The notes: generated by a model from the sequence alone, not told the origin. A DNA stretch of 64,000 bases from Diphasiastrum complanatum (GCA_029204225.1 CM055105.1:10680551-10744550), one strand, 5' to 3'; positions 37,228-50,095 are shown, counted from the first letter of the stretch. Made by a program: numbers and translations.

Positions 37228-38610
37228 TCGAAATTTTGCGTACCAGCACGGGGGCTCCAAAACATCTCCCAGTTTTCAGGTCCCGACCGGACAAAGTATC
37301 CCCGAAGCCCTGTTTAACGTCGAACTTCGGACAAACGTTGCGGGCCGACTGTCGGTCGTTTCCTCGTCCTGTTTGTTCCCACAGCTTCATATCGAGGTTG
37401 TCCACTGGCCGAAACAGACGGCACCCGAATTGGATCCCGTTTGGAGAAACGGGACCGTTGGACGGAGAGTTGCAAAACTAGTCCATTTCGCTTGACCTAA
37501 TTGCGCTTCTCTCCAGTGGAAGGGTAATTTTGACCAAAGATACCCGAATCGAACCAAACTCGATCCCTTGGGTTCGCATCGGGATCACGAACCTGTGGAG
37601 TATGTTCCCGGACCATTGATGCATTCTACACAGTACTCTGTCTTATATGTTGTGATCGGTTTCCCGCGGGATGAACTTCAACAGCCTACTAATTACTTAT
37701 GCAAAACTGTTTCATTCACTGCAGGCCGTCGTCCGTCCGTTCCTCGTCCTGTCTGCTCCTACAGTTTCCTGGCGATGTCGTCGGTTGGCCGAAATGGACG
37801 ACACCCGAAACGAAGCCAGTTTGGAGAAACTGAGCCGTCGGACAAAGACTGGCAAAACTGGTCCATTTCAAGTGACCCAATTGCGTTTCTGTCCCGTCAA
37901 ACGGCCATTTTGACCGAACGACACCCGAATCGAGCCAGGCTCGGTCCCTTGAGATCGTATCGGGATCACGAATTGTTGGACTATATTCCCAGACCATTCT
38001 GTCAATTCCGAATGTTTTCAGGTCCCATCCCGGCAAAGTGTCCCCGAAGCCCTGTTTTGACCCTGAACTTCGGAAGGACGTACTGGGCCTGCCGTCCATC
38101 CGGTTCTCGTCCCATCTGCTCCCATAGGTTCCTATCGAGGTTGTCCGTTGGCCGAAATGGACAACACCTGAAACAGATCCCGTTTGGAGAAACGGGACCG
38201 TCGGACGGATAGCTGCAAAACTAGTCCATTTCAACTAACCTAATTGCGTTTCTAGCCCGTCAAACGACCATTTTGACCGGACGATGCCCAAATCGAGCCA
38301 GGCTCGGTCCCTTGAGTACGTACCCGCTCCATGAACCAGTGGACTGTATTCTTGGACCATTATTACGTTCTACGCAGGTTTAAGTGTATGCTACACAAGT
38401 GCAACTTTGATGTTGAATCTGCACATACCTGTGGTGCAATGCCTACGACACAATGAGGACATAATGCCTACGACAAAATGAAACGCCATCTTGGCCGAAC
38501 GATACCCGAATCGAGCCAGGCACGATGCATTGGGTTCGTATCGGGATCACGAACCTGTGGACTATATTCCTGGACCATTGATGCATTCTACACAAGTTTA
38601 AGTGAATGCT
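37228..38610. repeat. Tandem repeat block, unit 363-381 bp, about 3.3 copies
   Basis: The word TGGCCGAAA starts at 37,405, 37,786 and 38,149. Each copy continues with a GAGAAAC..GACCGTCGGAC-like block, CAAAACT.GTCCATTTC, AATTGCG, CCCGAATCGAGCCAGGCTCG and GATCACGAA.. words, with clear divergence between copies. A fourth partial copy is at 38,470-38,600. It lies in the 3' part of hAT element A. The open frames through it are by-products of its GC content. Confidence 0.8.
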
Positions 38611-38875
38611 ACAGAAGTGCTGCACATACCTGTGGTGCAATGCCTACGCCACAATGAGGACGTGGGTGGGGTTGATGATGTTTATGGATGTGGTTATGAT
38701 GATTATGCTTGTGGCTTGTTTTGATGGTTATGGTTGTGGGGTTGTGAGTTTAGAATGATTTGTTAGGGTTTAGGGTGTTATATTAACTGTGCCATTTGTT
38801 GGGGTGTTGGGTTTAGCACGTTATGTTAAATGGTTGAACATCATGCATATGTTATGAATGAGATGCAGATGTGCT

Positions 38876-39170
<295 letters not shown>

Positions 39171-39330
39171 TTGCATGGAGCAAACCATTTCTGAGTAACC
39201 ATTCAAATTTCACAGAGCTAACCATTTGTAAGCAACCACGAAAAATTAGCCATGACTCCGATAGACTGTAAAAATATATATACATCTCATCTGATGCCAC
39301 TGTAACTGATGCTAAAATGTGTATCAGTAT

Positions 39331-42300
39331 CTACAAGTCCGTGCTAAAAAAAGCATCCCTCTGCGTGCCAGATGCATCTGCAGGGGTGTCAAATACAAAG
39401 TCTGGTTGGGAGTCTGGAGGCATTTGAGACTCCTCTAAGTCTGGGCCAACGCCTACCAAGAGATTACTAGAAAAATCATCAATGCGTCCCCTCTAGGCTG
39501 GCCTGCCTCTGGGTTTGCCGGAAGGAACCCTCTGTGGTACACTCCTGCGTGGGGGTCTCCCTCTGCCACGGGGGGGGTCTTTGGGAAGAACTGCCTGCCT
39601 GTGATGCTCTGAGTCGTCTCTGCGCTATGTCTCTGGGCAGCAGCCTCTGTCTCCCTCGCAAACTCTGACCAGCCATCATCGGAAAGGGGGCATGATGCGG
39701 GAGTACTGGGTGGGGCACATGGACCATCCCCTGCAAGGTCGACCGTCTCGTCTGAATCATATGTGGGCTCATCATCAGAGGAGGGCAATGGAACGTCAGC
39801 AGGGAAGGGTGTGGTCTCATCGGCATTGGCATCATCCTCGGGATCACACCGCAGAGCACGGTAAGCGGCATCGTCTGGATCAACCTCTGGCTCTGGCTCA
39901 TGATCTGCCGCTGCAACCAGGCACTCATCGGGATTGACCTACACAAGTCAATCATTCGTGAGAATAGCCGAAGCAACCATGAGGGCATTAAACTGAATGT
40001 CTCAAACCAATACGAAAGCAAACCGACAGACCAACGAAATATACCTGCAGCAGTAGGGCGCGTGCGCCTCCTGCCCTCATGCTCTTCGTGATGCGTCGAA
40101 CCACTCTGGTGTTGGTGTTGCAGTACACCAGGTCATTGCACCGCTCCATCATCAGACGGTTCCGCCTGTTTGTGTGAACAAGGCTGAACACTGACCAGTT
40201 CCGCTCGCACACACAAGCAGAACAGTCCTGCATTAATTGGCAACAACTCGAGTGAGTACCGACCTTGTAGAAAAAATGCGAAAACCGGTTGGATGAATGA
40301 GATCAGACAACATACCTGTGAAAGGACTCGGAGCGCGAGCGTCCTCAGGTCTGGCTGTCCGGCGCCGTAGCTCTCCCACCATGATACAGGTAAGAACCTA
40401 TTCTCTCGAACACGTGCAAGGTCCTCGCCGAACAGCCCCAGAGAGTGCCTGCAGTTGAGCAACGATATGCTTGAGTACACTTGAGCCCGCGCAGGGAAAT
40501 TGAACGAACGACAGCGTACGATAGATCAAGAGTTTACCTGTAACCGAGCCTCTGCACCTCAAGCCTACTGCAGAACCCAGTGTCGCTGCTGAGGAGGCGG
40601 ATGTATGCGAACCAGTCCGCACGCAGCTCTGCATCGTCGTACTGCCTCTCGCTCTGAAACAACGGATGCAGTATGTGGGCCACACTGCGAATGGGCTGAT
40701 GAAAATTATCCCATCGCCGCTGCCACAAGCGCCTGATAGGCTCCAACCTGTGGACCAAACCACGTGGAGGCAACAGTTACATACCATCGTGTTGCGGCAG
40801 CAAGACAAAACAGAGTGCGAAATGGAAGTAAGGATGTGATGCTGAGTATTGCTATGACAGCAAAATCTATCATGTGCAGATGTAATCCTCCGGTCCAAGT
40901 GCAGGGTCCAGCTCAGAACGCTGAAGAGACTCGCCTATGCGGTCCATGAACTCGTAAATGAGGCCCATCATGCACCCCTCGCGATCAACGAGCCTCAAAA
41001 CAAAGTAGATGGGGCGCATGACGTCCATCAGCTGCTGCATATCCACCCAGAAAGGCTCCATGAAGAGGATCTCGTGGAAGGCCAAGCCCTCTGGGGTCGT
41101 GGACAGGTCCATGGCGGTGAACTCTGCCGAAGTGGCCATGTGTGGCAATTCACCCTTGAGCTTGTGTAGCCGCTCAAGCATGATGAACTGGTAGGCGAAG
41201 CGGGTGTGAACGGGCTTCTTCAAGTCGAGCCTGCATTGACAAACGGAATGAGAGGCACACATGAAACAAGCAAAAAAAAAGGAGCATCTTGAACGAGCCA
41301 AAAAATAAGTGGCAGCTTACCTGCTGAATGTGCGGAAAAGGGCCATCATGCGGCGCTTGCGTGTGACAAAGTCCACAAGTGCCGTCGTGAGAATGTCACT
41401 GACCCAAGGCAGGCGCCCGATGGAGTGCAAGAGGAGGTCCAGTGAGTATGCGGCACATGGAGTCCAAAAAATGGAGGGGTAGTGTGCCATAAGAAGCTCC
41501 CCCATACCGCGGCAGTTGGACGCATTGTTCGTCACAACCTTTTGCGATAAGTTCACACGATTCGTTCACAGCTCGGAAACACATTGCAATCAATCGAAAA
41601 CTACACAGAACTATTGTATCAACATCAAGCAGCAAATGAGCAAGCAACTAATGAAAGAATATTATACCTGGACAACGCGATGTGGCCCGACCTCCTCTAT
41701 CGCCGCGCGAATGATGCCGTAAATTTACTCGGCCGAATGCACTCTCCCTGCCTCGGAGGCGTCGATGCTGCGCAAGAACATGGAACCGTAACAACTGGAA
41801 ACAATCACGTTGATGAGTGGACGTCTGCGACGATCAGTCCACCCATCAGCCATGATGGAACAGCCGTATCTATCCCAAGCCTCGTGCAGTGCGGCCAGTC
41901 TCTCTCTGATTGATGCAACCCGGTCCTGGAGCAAAGGGCCTCGTAGTGCGTCGGCTGTGGGTGGTGTGTAGCCAGGCCCGCAGACTGCAACTTTCGAGAT
42001 AGCCTCTGGAAAGATGCGGGATGATGCCATGATAAAGGGAGGTTTAGTTCATAGAACATCTGTGCTATGGTCCTCGTGGCCTCTCTGTGCTACCCCTCTC
42101 TGAAAGATCCCGGCATGGACATCTGTCTGGTGCCTCGGGATGTGGATGGCTGGGAGGATGCGGATGGATGATGCGGATGTGGAGGTGGTGGCATAGGTGC
42201 AGGTGCGGAAGTGGAGGATGTGGACGGGCCGTGCAGATCTGACGGTGATGGTAGAGGCGTAGGTGCAACAGTGGAGGCTGTGGATCCATGGGGAGTACTG

Positions 42301-42602
42301 GCGGAGGCGGTGGCGGTGGCGGTGGCGGTGGTGCACCAGTAGAAATAGAGTCCGCGACATCTGTGGACGGCTCGCCGGGCTCAGCAGCTGTCTCAGAATA
42401 TGTCTCGATAATGCGAGCCCTCTCCGCAGCAGGGATGACCATACAAATGCCGATCCTGTAGCGTCCCCCCGTGGGTCGGACTCGCAACCCCCCCAGATGT
42501 GCTCGAACCCGAGAGGCGTTCCCCGTGAACTGCTTTCGACAAAAAGAGCAACGCCACTTTTTTTCAGGCATCACCTCCACCTCATCCCAAATGGGACGAG
42601 CA

Positions 42603-42607
<5 letters not shown>
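39331..42607 (-). pseudogene. hAT transposase A (BED finger, DUF659, dimerisation domain, AT-hook tail)
   Basis: Start ATG at 42,607 (MAARPIWDEVEVMPEKKWRC). A BED zinc finger follows (CSFCRKQFTG, RAHL, GIC), then a Pro/Ser-rich linker, DUF659 core (ELNLPLSW; DRYGCSIMADGWTDRRRRPL; NNASNCRGMGELL; SLDLLLHSIGRLPWV), the catalytic-domain helices and the C-terminal dimerisation block (SWWESYGAGQPDLRTLALRV, CERNWSVFSLVHT). The C-terminus has basic GRGRP and GKPRGRPA, AT-hook-like. Exons by eye: 41668-42607, 41321-41538, about 40880-41230, 40538-40747, 40316-40448, 40045-40227, 39331-39938. Damage: a frameshift near 42,030 between ELNLPLSW and AISK, a TAA at 41,725, and a TAG in the AT-hook region near 39,495. 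Family function is cut-and-paste transposition in the nucleus. Confidence 0.88.
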
Positions 42608-43242
<635 letters not shown>

Positions 43243-43243
43243 A

Positions 43244-43251
43244 TATAATGT

Positions 43252-43286
<35 letters not shown>
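43244..43286. repeat. (TA)n centre of the head-to-head hAT pair
   Basis: TA-rich microsatellite separating the 5' ends of hAT elements A and B. It is the symmetry centre of an inverted repeat whose arms reach about 3.6 kb on each side. Confidence 0.9.
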
Positions 43287-43289
<3 letters not shown>

Positions 43290-43481
43290 AACATGAGGGT
43301 CCGGGCCAAAGTGCCCGCGTCCGTGTCCGCGTCCGACGCCCGGACCCAGACACGTCCGACCCCCGGACGCGGAGTCGGACACGTCCTTTTCTTTTTCTTT
43401 TTTTTCTTATAGGCTGGACGCGTCCAGTGTCCGGACACGGACGCGTCCAGGGCCCAGAGCGCGTTCGGGCCCCGGATGCGT

Positions 43482-43513
<32 letters not shown>

Positions 43514-43909
43514 GCGAAAATCCGCGGGCCTTGCGGACAGTCCGCAGAACCCGAGAGCCAGCAGAGGGTGGAAGAGGGAGAGTGTGGGAGAGCATAGAGT
43601 GATAGAGAGAGAGAGAGAGGGAGAGAGAGCGAGAGAGAGATGGTGTTTGTGTGTGTGTGTGTGTGTGTGAGAAAATTGTGTGTGAAAATTGTGTGTGAGA
43701 TAATTGTGTTGATTTGTGTGCATTCAGTTGTGTGTGTGGTGAGAGAGAGAGAGAGGAAGAGACAGAGAGTGTGAGGAACGTAGAGAGAGAGGATTTGTGT
43801 GTGTGCACAATGTGTGTGTGAGTTTAGGATTTAGGTTCAAGGGTGCTTGGGTTTGGGGTTTAGGGTTTAGGGCGGGAGAGAGCTTGGATTTCCGTGCTTC
43901 TGTGTGTGC

Positions 43910-43945
<36 letters not shown>

Positions 43946-46916
43946 TGCTTCTCCCATTTGGAATGAGGTGGACGTCATGCCCGACAAAAAGTGGCGTTGC
44001 CCTTTTTGTCGAAAGCAGTTCACAGGGAACGCCTCTCGGGTTCGAGCACATCTTGGGGGGGGGTTTGCAAGTCCGACCCACGGGGGGACGCTACAGGATC
44101 GGCATTTGTATGGTCATCCCCACTGCGGAGAGGGCTCGCATTATGGAGACATATTCTGAGACAGTTGCTGAGCCCGGCGAGCCGTCCACAGCTGCCGCAG
44201 ACTCTATTTCTACCTGTGCACCCACTTCCACCGACCCTGCCACTGGTACACCCAGCACCACCGCCCCCACAGAGGCATCTGCACCCACCACCGCCGCTGC
44301 ATCCGCACCTGCCCCCGCGCTCGCCCCCGCCCCTGCCCCCGCCTTAGCCTCCGCCAGTACTCCCCATGGATACACGGCCTCCACTGCTGCACCTACGCCT
44401 CTGCCATCACCGTCAGATCTGCACGGCCCGTCCACATCCTCCGCTTCCGCACCTGCACCTATGCCACCACCTCCACATCCGCATCGTCCATCCGCATCCT
44501 CCCAGCCATCCACATCCCGAGGCACCAGACAGATGTCCATGCCGGGATCCTACAGAGAGAGGCAGCACAGAGAGGCCACCAGGACCATAGCACAGATGTT
44601 CTATGAACTAAACCTCCCTTTATCATGGCATCATCCCGCATCTTTCCAGAGGCTATCTCGAAAGTTGTAGTCTGCGGGCCTGGCTACACACCACCCACAG
44701 CCGACGCACTACGAGGCCCTTTGCTCCAGGACCGGGTTGCATCAATCAGAGAGAGACTGGACGCACTGCACGAGGCTTGGGATAGATACGGCTGTTCCAT
44801 CATGGCTGATGGGTGGACTGATCGTCGCAGACGTCCACTCATCAACGTGATTGTTTCCAGTTGTTACGGTTCCATGTTCTTGCGCAGCATCGACGCCTCC
44901 GAGGCAGGGAGAGTGCATTCGGCCGAGTACATTTACGGCATCATTCGCGCGGCGATAGAGGAGGTCGGGCCACATCGCGTTGTCCAGGTATAATATTCTT
45001 TCATTAGTTGCTTGCTCATTTGCTGCTTGATGTTGATACAATAGTTCTGTGTAGTTTTCGATTGATTGCAATGTGTTTCCGAGCTGTGAACTGATCGTGT
45101 GAACGTATCGCAAAAGGTTGTGACGGACAATGCGTCCAACTGCCGCGGTATGGGGGAGCTTCTTATGGCAGACTACCCCTCCATTGTCTAGACTCCATGT
45201 GCCGCATACTCACTGGACCTCCTCCTGCATTCCATCAGGCGCCTGCCTTGGGTCAGTGACATTCTAACGACAGCACTTGTGGACTTCATCACACGCAAGC
45301 GCCGCATGACGGCACTTTTCCGCACATTCAGCAGGTAAGCTGCCACTTACTTTTTGGCTCGTTCAAGATGCTCTTTTTGTTTTGCTCGTTTCATGTGTGC
45401 CTCTCATTCCGTTTGTCAATGCAGGCTCGACTTGAAGAAGCCCGCTCGCACCCGCTTCGCCTACCAGTTCATTATGCTTGAGCGGCTACACAAGCTCAAG
45501 GGTGAATTGCGGCACATGGCCACTTCGACAGAGTTCACTCCCATGGACCTGTCCACGACCCCAGAGGGCTTGGCCTTCCACGAGATCCTCTTCACGGAAC
45601 GTTTCTGGGTGGATATGCAGCAGCTCATGGACGTCATGCGCCCCATCTACTCTGTTTTGAGGCTTGTTGATCGCGAGGGGTGCACGATGGGCCTCATTTA
45701 CGATGCCGCAACACGATGGTATGTAACTGTTGCCTCCACGTGGTTTGGTCCACAGGTTGGAGCCTATCAGGCGCTCGTGGCAACGGCGATGGGATAAGTT
45801 TCACTGGCCCATTCACAGTGTGGCCCACATACTGCATCCGCTGTTTCGGAGCGAGCGGCAGTACGACGATGCAGAGCTGCGTGCGGACTGGTTCGCATAC
45901 ATCCGCCTCCTCAGCAGCGACACTGGGTTCCGCAACAGGCTCGAGGTGCAAAGGCTCGGTTACAGGTAAACTCTTGATCTATCGCACGCTGTCGTTCGTT
46001 CAATTTCCCTGCGCGGGCTCAAGTGTACTCAAGCATATCGTTGCTCAACTGCAGGCACTCTCCAGGGCTGTTCGGCGAGGACCTTGCACGTGTTCGAGAG
46101 AACAGGCTCTTGCCTGTATCATGGTGGGAGAGCTACGGCGCCGGACAGCCAGACCTGAGGACGCTCGCGCTCCGAGTCCTTTTACAGGTCCGTTGTCTTG
46201 TCTCATTCATCCAACCAGTTTTCTCATTTTCTCTACAAGGTCGAGTTGTTGCCAACTAATGCAGGACTGTTCTGCTTGCGTGTGCGAGCGGAACTGGTCA
46301 GCGTTCAGCCTTGTTCACACGAAGAGGCAGAACCGTCTGACGACGGAGCGGTGCAATGACCTAGTGTACTGCAACACCAACACCAGAGTGGTTCGACGCA
46401 TCACGGAGAGCATGAGGGCAGGAGGCGCACACACCCTACTGTTGCAGGTATATTTCATTGCTCTATCGTTTTGCTTTCGTATTGGTTTGAGACATTCAGT
46501 TTAATGCCCTCACGGTTGCTTCGGCTATTCTCATGAATGATTGACTTGTGCAGGTCAATCCCGATGAGTGCCTGGTTGCAGCGGCAGATCACGAGCCAGA
46601 GGTTGATCCGGACGATGCTGTTCGGCGTGCTCTACGGGGTGATCCCGAGGATGATGCCGATGCCGATGAGACCACCACCCTCCCTGCTGACGTTCCATTG
46701 CCCTCCTCTGATGATGAGCCCATATATGATTCAGACGAGACGGTTGACCTAGCAGGGGATGGTCCACGTGCCCCACCCAGTACCCCCGCATCATGCCCCT
46801 TTTCAGATGATGGCTGGTCAGAGTTTGCGAGGGAGACAGAGACTGCTGCCCAGAGACATATAGCGCAGAGACGACTCAGAGCATCACAGGCGTTCGCGTC
46901 CGGGTCCCGCTTCCTT

Positions 46917-46919
<3 letters not shown>
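43287..46919 (+). mobile_element. BED-hAT element B (3.6 kb, internally deleted)
   Basis: Plus-strand element with 5' end TCAAACATGAGGGTCC at 43,287 and 3' end CCGCTTCCTTAGA at 46,919, flanked by (TA)n. Same leader design as element A: GACGCG array to about 43,480, A-run, GA tract, GT tract, telo-box at 43,853-43,871, GA tract, ATG. The sequence between the transposase acidic tail (about 46,888) and the 3' terminal word array is missing, including the AT-hook tail, CT tract and tandem block present in element A. Confidence 0.65.
43941..46888 (+). pseudogene. hAT transposase B
   Basis: Mirror copy of transposase A. Exons by eye: 43941-44987, 45117-45334, 45425-about 45708, 45756-45965, 46055-46187, 46265-46447 and 46554 onward. 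The BED finger (CPFCRKQFTG), TAP-rich linker, YGCSIMADGWTD, SLDLLLHSIRRLPWV, SWWESYGAGQPDLRTLALRV and CERNWSAFSLVHT blocks are all present. Lesions: a frameshift in a G-run (about 44,056), the shared frameshift after ELNLPLSW near 44,620, TAG at 45,189 where copy A has Trp, and a deletion of about 140 bp across the end of exon 3. The acidic tail ends at 46,888, where the 3' word array begins. It cannot make an intact transposase. Confidence 0.88.
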
Positions 46920-46949
<30 letters not shown>

Positions 46950-46952
<3 letters not shown>

Positions 46953-47197
46953 AAGGAAGCGGATGACGCGCATCCGCGTCCGGACGCGGACGCACCAAGG
47001 GCGCGTCCAGGGGTCGACACGTCCACTTTTTTTTATTCTTATTTTCAAACTTTAGTGTTAATTAGGATTAAGAAAAACTTTAAAAATAAAAAAATATGGA
47101 CGCGTCCGACCCCACGTTCGGGGCTTGGACGCGTTCGGGTCCGGACACCGGACGCAGACGCGGATTGCCCGCGTCCGGCCCAGACCCTCATGTCTGA
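46950..47197 (-). mobile_element. Short derivative of the hAT element family (248 bp)
   Basis: Has both family ends and nothing else: TCTAAGGAAGCGG at 46,950 and GACCCTCATGTCTGA at 47,197, each next to (TA)n, with GGACGCG/CGCGTCC arrays at both sides of an A/T-rich middle. It is what an internally deleted, non-autonomous derivative of element A would look like, in the minus orientation. Confidence 0.7.
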
Positions 47198-47207
47198 TAT
47201 ATATATA

Positions 47208-48134
47208 TCAAACACGAGGGTCCGGGGCGGACGCGACCTCTTGGCGTCCGCGTCCAGCGTTGGGACCCGGACGCGTACGACCCCGGATGGGGGGTTGGAC
47301 GCGTCCATTCTTTTATTTTTATTTTTTTTTTGGACACTGGACGCGTCCAGATGGCGCGTCCAGCGTTCGGACGCGGACGCGTCCGGGATCCGGACGCATA
47401 TTTTTTTTAAAAAAAAAGGTTTAACACCCTAAACCCTAAAACACGCAAGAGAGAGAGAGACAGAGGCAGATTTGGTTTAGAGAGAGAGAGAGAGAGAGAG
47501 AGATGGTTTAGGGTATAGGAAGGGAGGGACACAAAGAGAGATAGAGACAAAGAGAGAGAGAGAGAGAGAGGGTAGAAGAATCCAGTGGGAGATGGCAAGG
47601 CGCACACCAACTGACGTGAGTGTTTGCCCTGTACCTGTTCGCTTGCAATATAGGCTTCTTTTATTTCCATCGTGGGATTTGGCTTGACGGTCTTCTTTGT
47701 GTGCAGAGAGACAAGCTCCTGGAAGATGTCCGTCGGCACAACGAATGGCATCGAAAGCAAGAAGCAGAATTTCATGTGCGCCAGCGAGAGATAATGGCGA
47801 GACTACAGGAGCTGCAGCCACGTGCCCTGCGACTCTCGGACCTGCTCCCCCCTACCCCCGCTGGCGAGGGGGAGGAAACATAGCGGATTGGAATTAACTT
47901 CACCGCAAATAGCTGGCCATGGTCTGGGAAAGGGTCCTTCGTCGTCGGGCCAGCCAGGAGGCAGAGCGACAAAATAATGCACCTGACTGGGCTATGCTTT
48001 TTTGGGCAACTCCACTAGGCCTAATTGTGACATTAAGTACCCCAACTTGACATATTGGAGGTAAAATGTGTATGCATGGGTGAGGGGAGGAGGATGCATG
48101 GGTGCACCCATACACATGCGCAAAACTGTACATA

Positions 48135-48138
<4 letters not shown>
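47208..48138 (+). mobile_element. Element with hAT-family 5' end carrying the small charged ORF
   Basis: Starts TCAAACACGAGGGTCCGG at 47,208 after (TA)n and repeats the 5' order of element B: GACGCG array, A-run (47,401-47,418), telo-box (47,423-47,437) and GA tracts. It then opens into the small ORF at 47,592 instead of a transposase. No CCGCTTCCTTAGA end is seen before the next (TA)n at 48,139, so the 3' border is uncertain. Confidence 0.5.
47592..47883 (+). pseudogene. Small charged ORF associated with the hAT cluster, copy 1 (two exons, truncated)
   Basis: ATG at 47,592 encodes MARRTPTD; an intron with good signals (47,616 GTGAGT to GTGCAG at 47,706) follows, then RDKLLEDVRRHNEWHRKQEA and RQREIMARLQELQP, ending at TAG 47,881. 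A homologue on the minus strand at 53,750-54,115 reads on past this point with IGMNFTRRQLIMVRERAARR. The matching bases exist here after the stop (about 47,885-47,990) in shifted frames, so this copy is truncated. The product would be a short, mostly helical, highly charged protein. I do not recognise the family. Confidence 0.55.
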
Positions 48139-48183
<45 letters not shown>

Positions 48184-48330
48184 AAGCGGGGGCTGGACGC
48201 GGACGCGGACGCCTCAGGGGTGCGTCCGGGGTTGGACGTGTCCGGCATTTTCCAAAAAAAAAATACAGGCCCCTCCCCTCACTGTCCCACATCCCCAAAA
48301 CGAAATGAAAACAATTTTCCTCCCCTCATG
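48139..48330 (-). mobile_element. (TA)n plus hAT-family 3' terminal fragment
   Basis: A (TA)n tract of about 40 bp leads into AAGGAAGCGGGGGCTGGACG at 48,180, the family 3' end in inverted orientation, then GGACGCG words, an A-run and an AATACAGGC..CCT block. The same order and block occur at 36,767-36,930, the 3' end of element A. No 5' partner is found to the right, so it is a fragment. Confidence 0.6.
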
Positions 48331-48360
48331 TATGGGGAGGAGGATGCATGGCCCTCCTGG

Positions 48361-48522
48361 ATGTATGGGGTGCCCATCCCAAGCACATGCATGTGTCCAA
48401 AACCATAAATAGTTTTATATATATAGATAATAATGCAACCAAGATGCATTATTATCTATATATATAAAACTATTTATGGTTTTGGACACATGCATGTGCA
48501 TGAGATGGGCACCCCATACATC
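48361..48522. repeat. Foldback element, about 77-bp arms and 7-bp loop
   Basis: Left arm 48,361-48,437 and right arm 48,445-48,522 are near-perfect inverted copies around the loop ACCAAGA. They include GTGTCCAAAACCATAAATAG / CTATTTATGGTTTTGGACAC and ATGCATTATTATC words. RNA from either strand would form a long hairpin. The left arm sequence also resembles 48,080-48,140. Confidence 0.9.
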
Positions 48523-49838
48523 CTCTTTTGACAAATTTTTTAGTTATAACTTTTGTTTATGTATGGGAAAAGTGCATCTCCCCACACATATACACTCATG
48601 TGCATTGAGGGTAGGGTCCATAAAAGAATGGATTCAATGTGGAAGTTTTAAAACTTCAACTCTAAAGTCTAAGTCTTTGTGAACTTTAAAGTAATTTTAG
48701 AATTTCATCTTTGCACTTGTTTGAAGTTTAACTTTTTGTGAACTATGAAGTTTAAAAAAGATGTAAATGGACACAAGAATCTATGTAATGTGAACCTTTA
48801 AGTAAATGGTCACAAGAATCTATGTAATTGTGAAAGTTTAAGTAAATGGACACATAATCTAAATAATCTAATTAAGGTGAAAGTATTAAAATTTCAACTT
48901 TAAATTAGAGTCCTTTGTGAACTTTGAATTTTACAAACCATTTAAATGGACAAGGAATCTATGTAACCTCATAGAATCTAATTAATGTGAAAGCTATAGA
49001 ACTTCAACTTTGAAGTAATTTTAAAACTTCCACTTTGAAGTTCTTTGGAGTTTAATTCTTTTGTGAACTTTGAAAATTGAAGTTTAAAAAAAAGATGTAA
49101 ATGGACAAGGAATCTATGTAATCTCATAGAATCTAATTGGAATCTATGTAATCTCATAAAACCTAATTAATGCAAAAGTTTTAAAACTTCAACTTTGAAG
49201 TTTAAGTCTTTGTGAACTTTGAAGTTTCTAAGAGATGGAAAATGAAATACTATAACTATGAACTTTCAATTTGAAGTTGAGAATATTGTAGCATGCATTA
49301 CTTCATAATTAACCTTATATTCTCAAAAGGTTAAAGGTTAATTATGAAGTAATGCATGCATTGTGAAGTTTCATTACCCATTGATTATTAAATTTTCCAA
49401 AACAAAGGTTAAACCAATATTAACCATTATAGCTGGGTGAGGGGGAGAGAGAGAGAGGAGGGTTTTGATGATAAATAAGGAAAGTTAAAGAAAGATCTAT
49501 TTCGTAACATGGGGGTGGCAAAAACATAAGAGGAGGGTTTTTATGAGAGGAGTTTTTGTTGGTTCTATAACAAAAAGAGGGGAAGTTGTCTGAGGTGAGA
49601 CTTAATACCATAAAAAAGGGACTTATTAAATAGCAAGGAGGGATTAAAAGAAAAAATTGGGTGGGGAGGTTTAGGAAAACAAATTGGGAGTTTTTTGCCA
49701 AAGAAATAAGTGGGGGTTAAGGGGGCAAAAAAGACACAAAAGAGAGGAGAGAAGAGAAAAGAAGTATTGAGAGGGTTCATGATGGTAACAAGGAGTTATG
49801 GGCAAAAATGAGGTGGGAGGACCATAAAGTGAGGAAGA
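48523..49838. other. Non-coding AT-rich DNA with dispersed words
   Basis: 48,640-49,240 repeats short blocks such as AAACTTCAACTTTGAAGTT and AATGGACA.GAATCTATGTAA several times in loose tandem. 49,430-49,830 is purine-rich on the plus strand. No gene recognised. Confidence 0.45.
49291..49359. repeat. Foldback, 26-bp perfect arms
   Basis: GCATGCATTACTTCATAATT plus AACCTT at 49,291-49,316 is repeated inverted at 49,334-49,359, with a 17-bp loop. Another small hairpin element or a transposon relic. Confidence 0.85.
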
Positions 49839-49894
49839 GTGGTGTATGTCTGCAACCCAATATTGGCCGATCCAAATCGCCCGTCAACGACGGG

Positions 49895-50095
49895 CTTTTC
49901 GACATTGCATCCGACGAGTTACATTCAACAAGTTGCATCTGAAGAGTTACATCCGATGTACATCCGACGAGTTGCAGTTACATCTGACGAGTTACATTTG
50001 CATCCGATGAGTTGCATTCGACGAGTTACATCCAACATCTAGAATCGACGAGTTGCATTCAACGTCTAAAACCGACGATTTGCATCGCATACAAA
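49895..50095. repeat. Minisatellite based on CGACGAGTTACATC
   Basis: About nine imperfect copies of an 18-20 bp unit (GACGAGTTACAT, GACGAGTTGCATT, GATGAGTTGCATT). Non-coding. Confidence 0.75.

Noticed and set aside
37196-38234. Overlapping open frames of up to 214 codons
   Set aside because: They run through a GC-rich tandem repeat in several frames on both strands, with no domain; stop-poor composition explains them.
43287-43480. Helitron 5' end (TC start at an A/T target)
   Set aside because: There is no CTRR 3' end with hairpin, and the encoded protein is hAT (BED, DUF659, dimerisation domain), not Rep/helicase.
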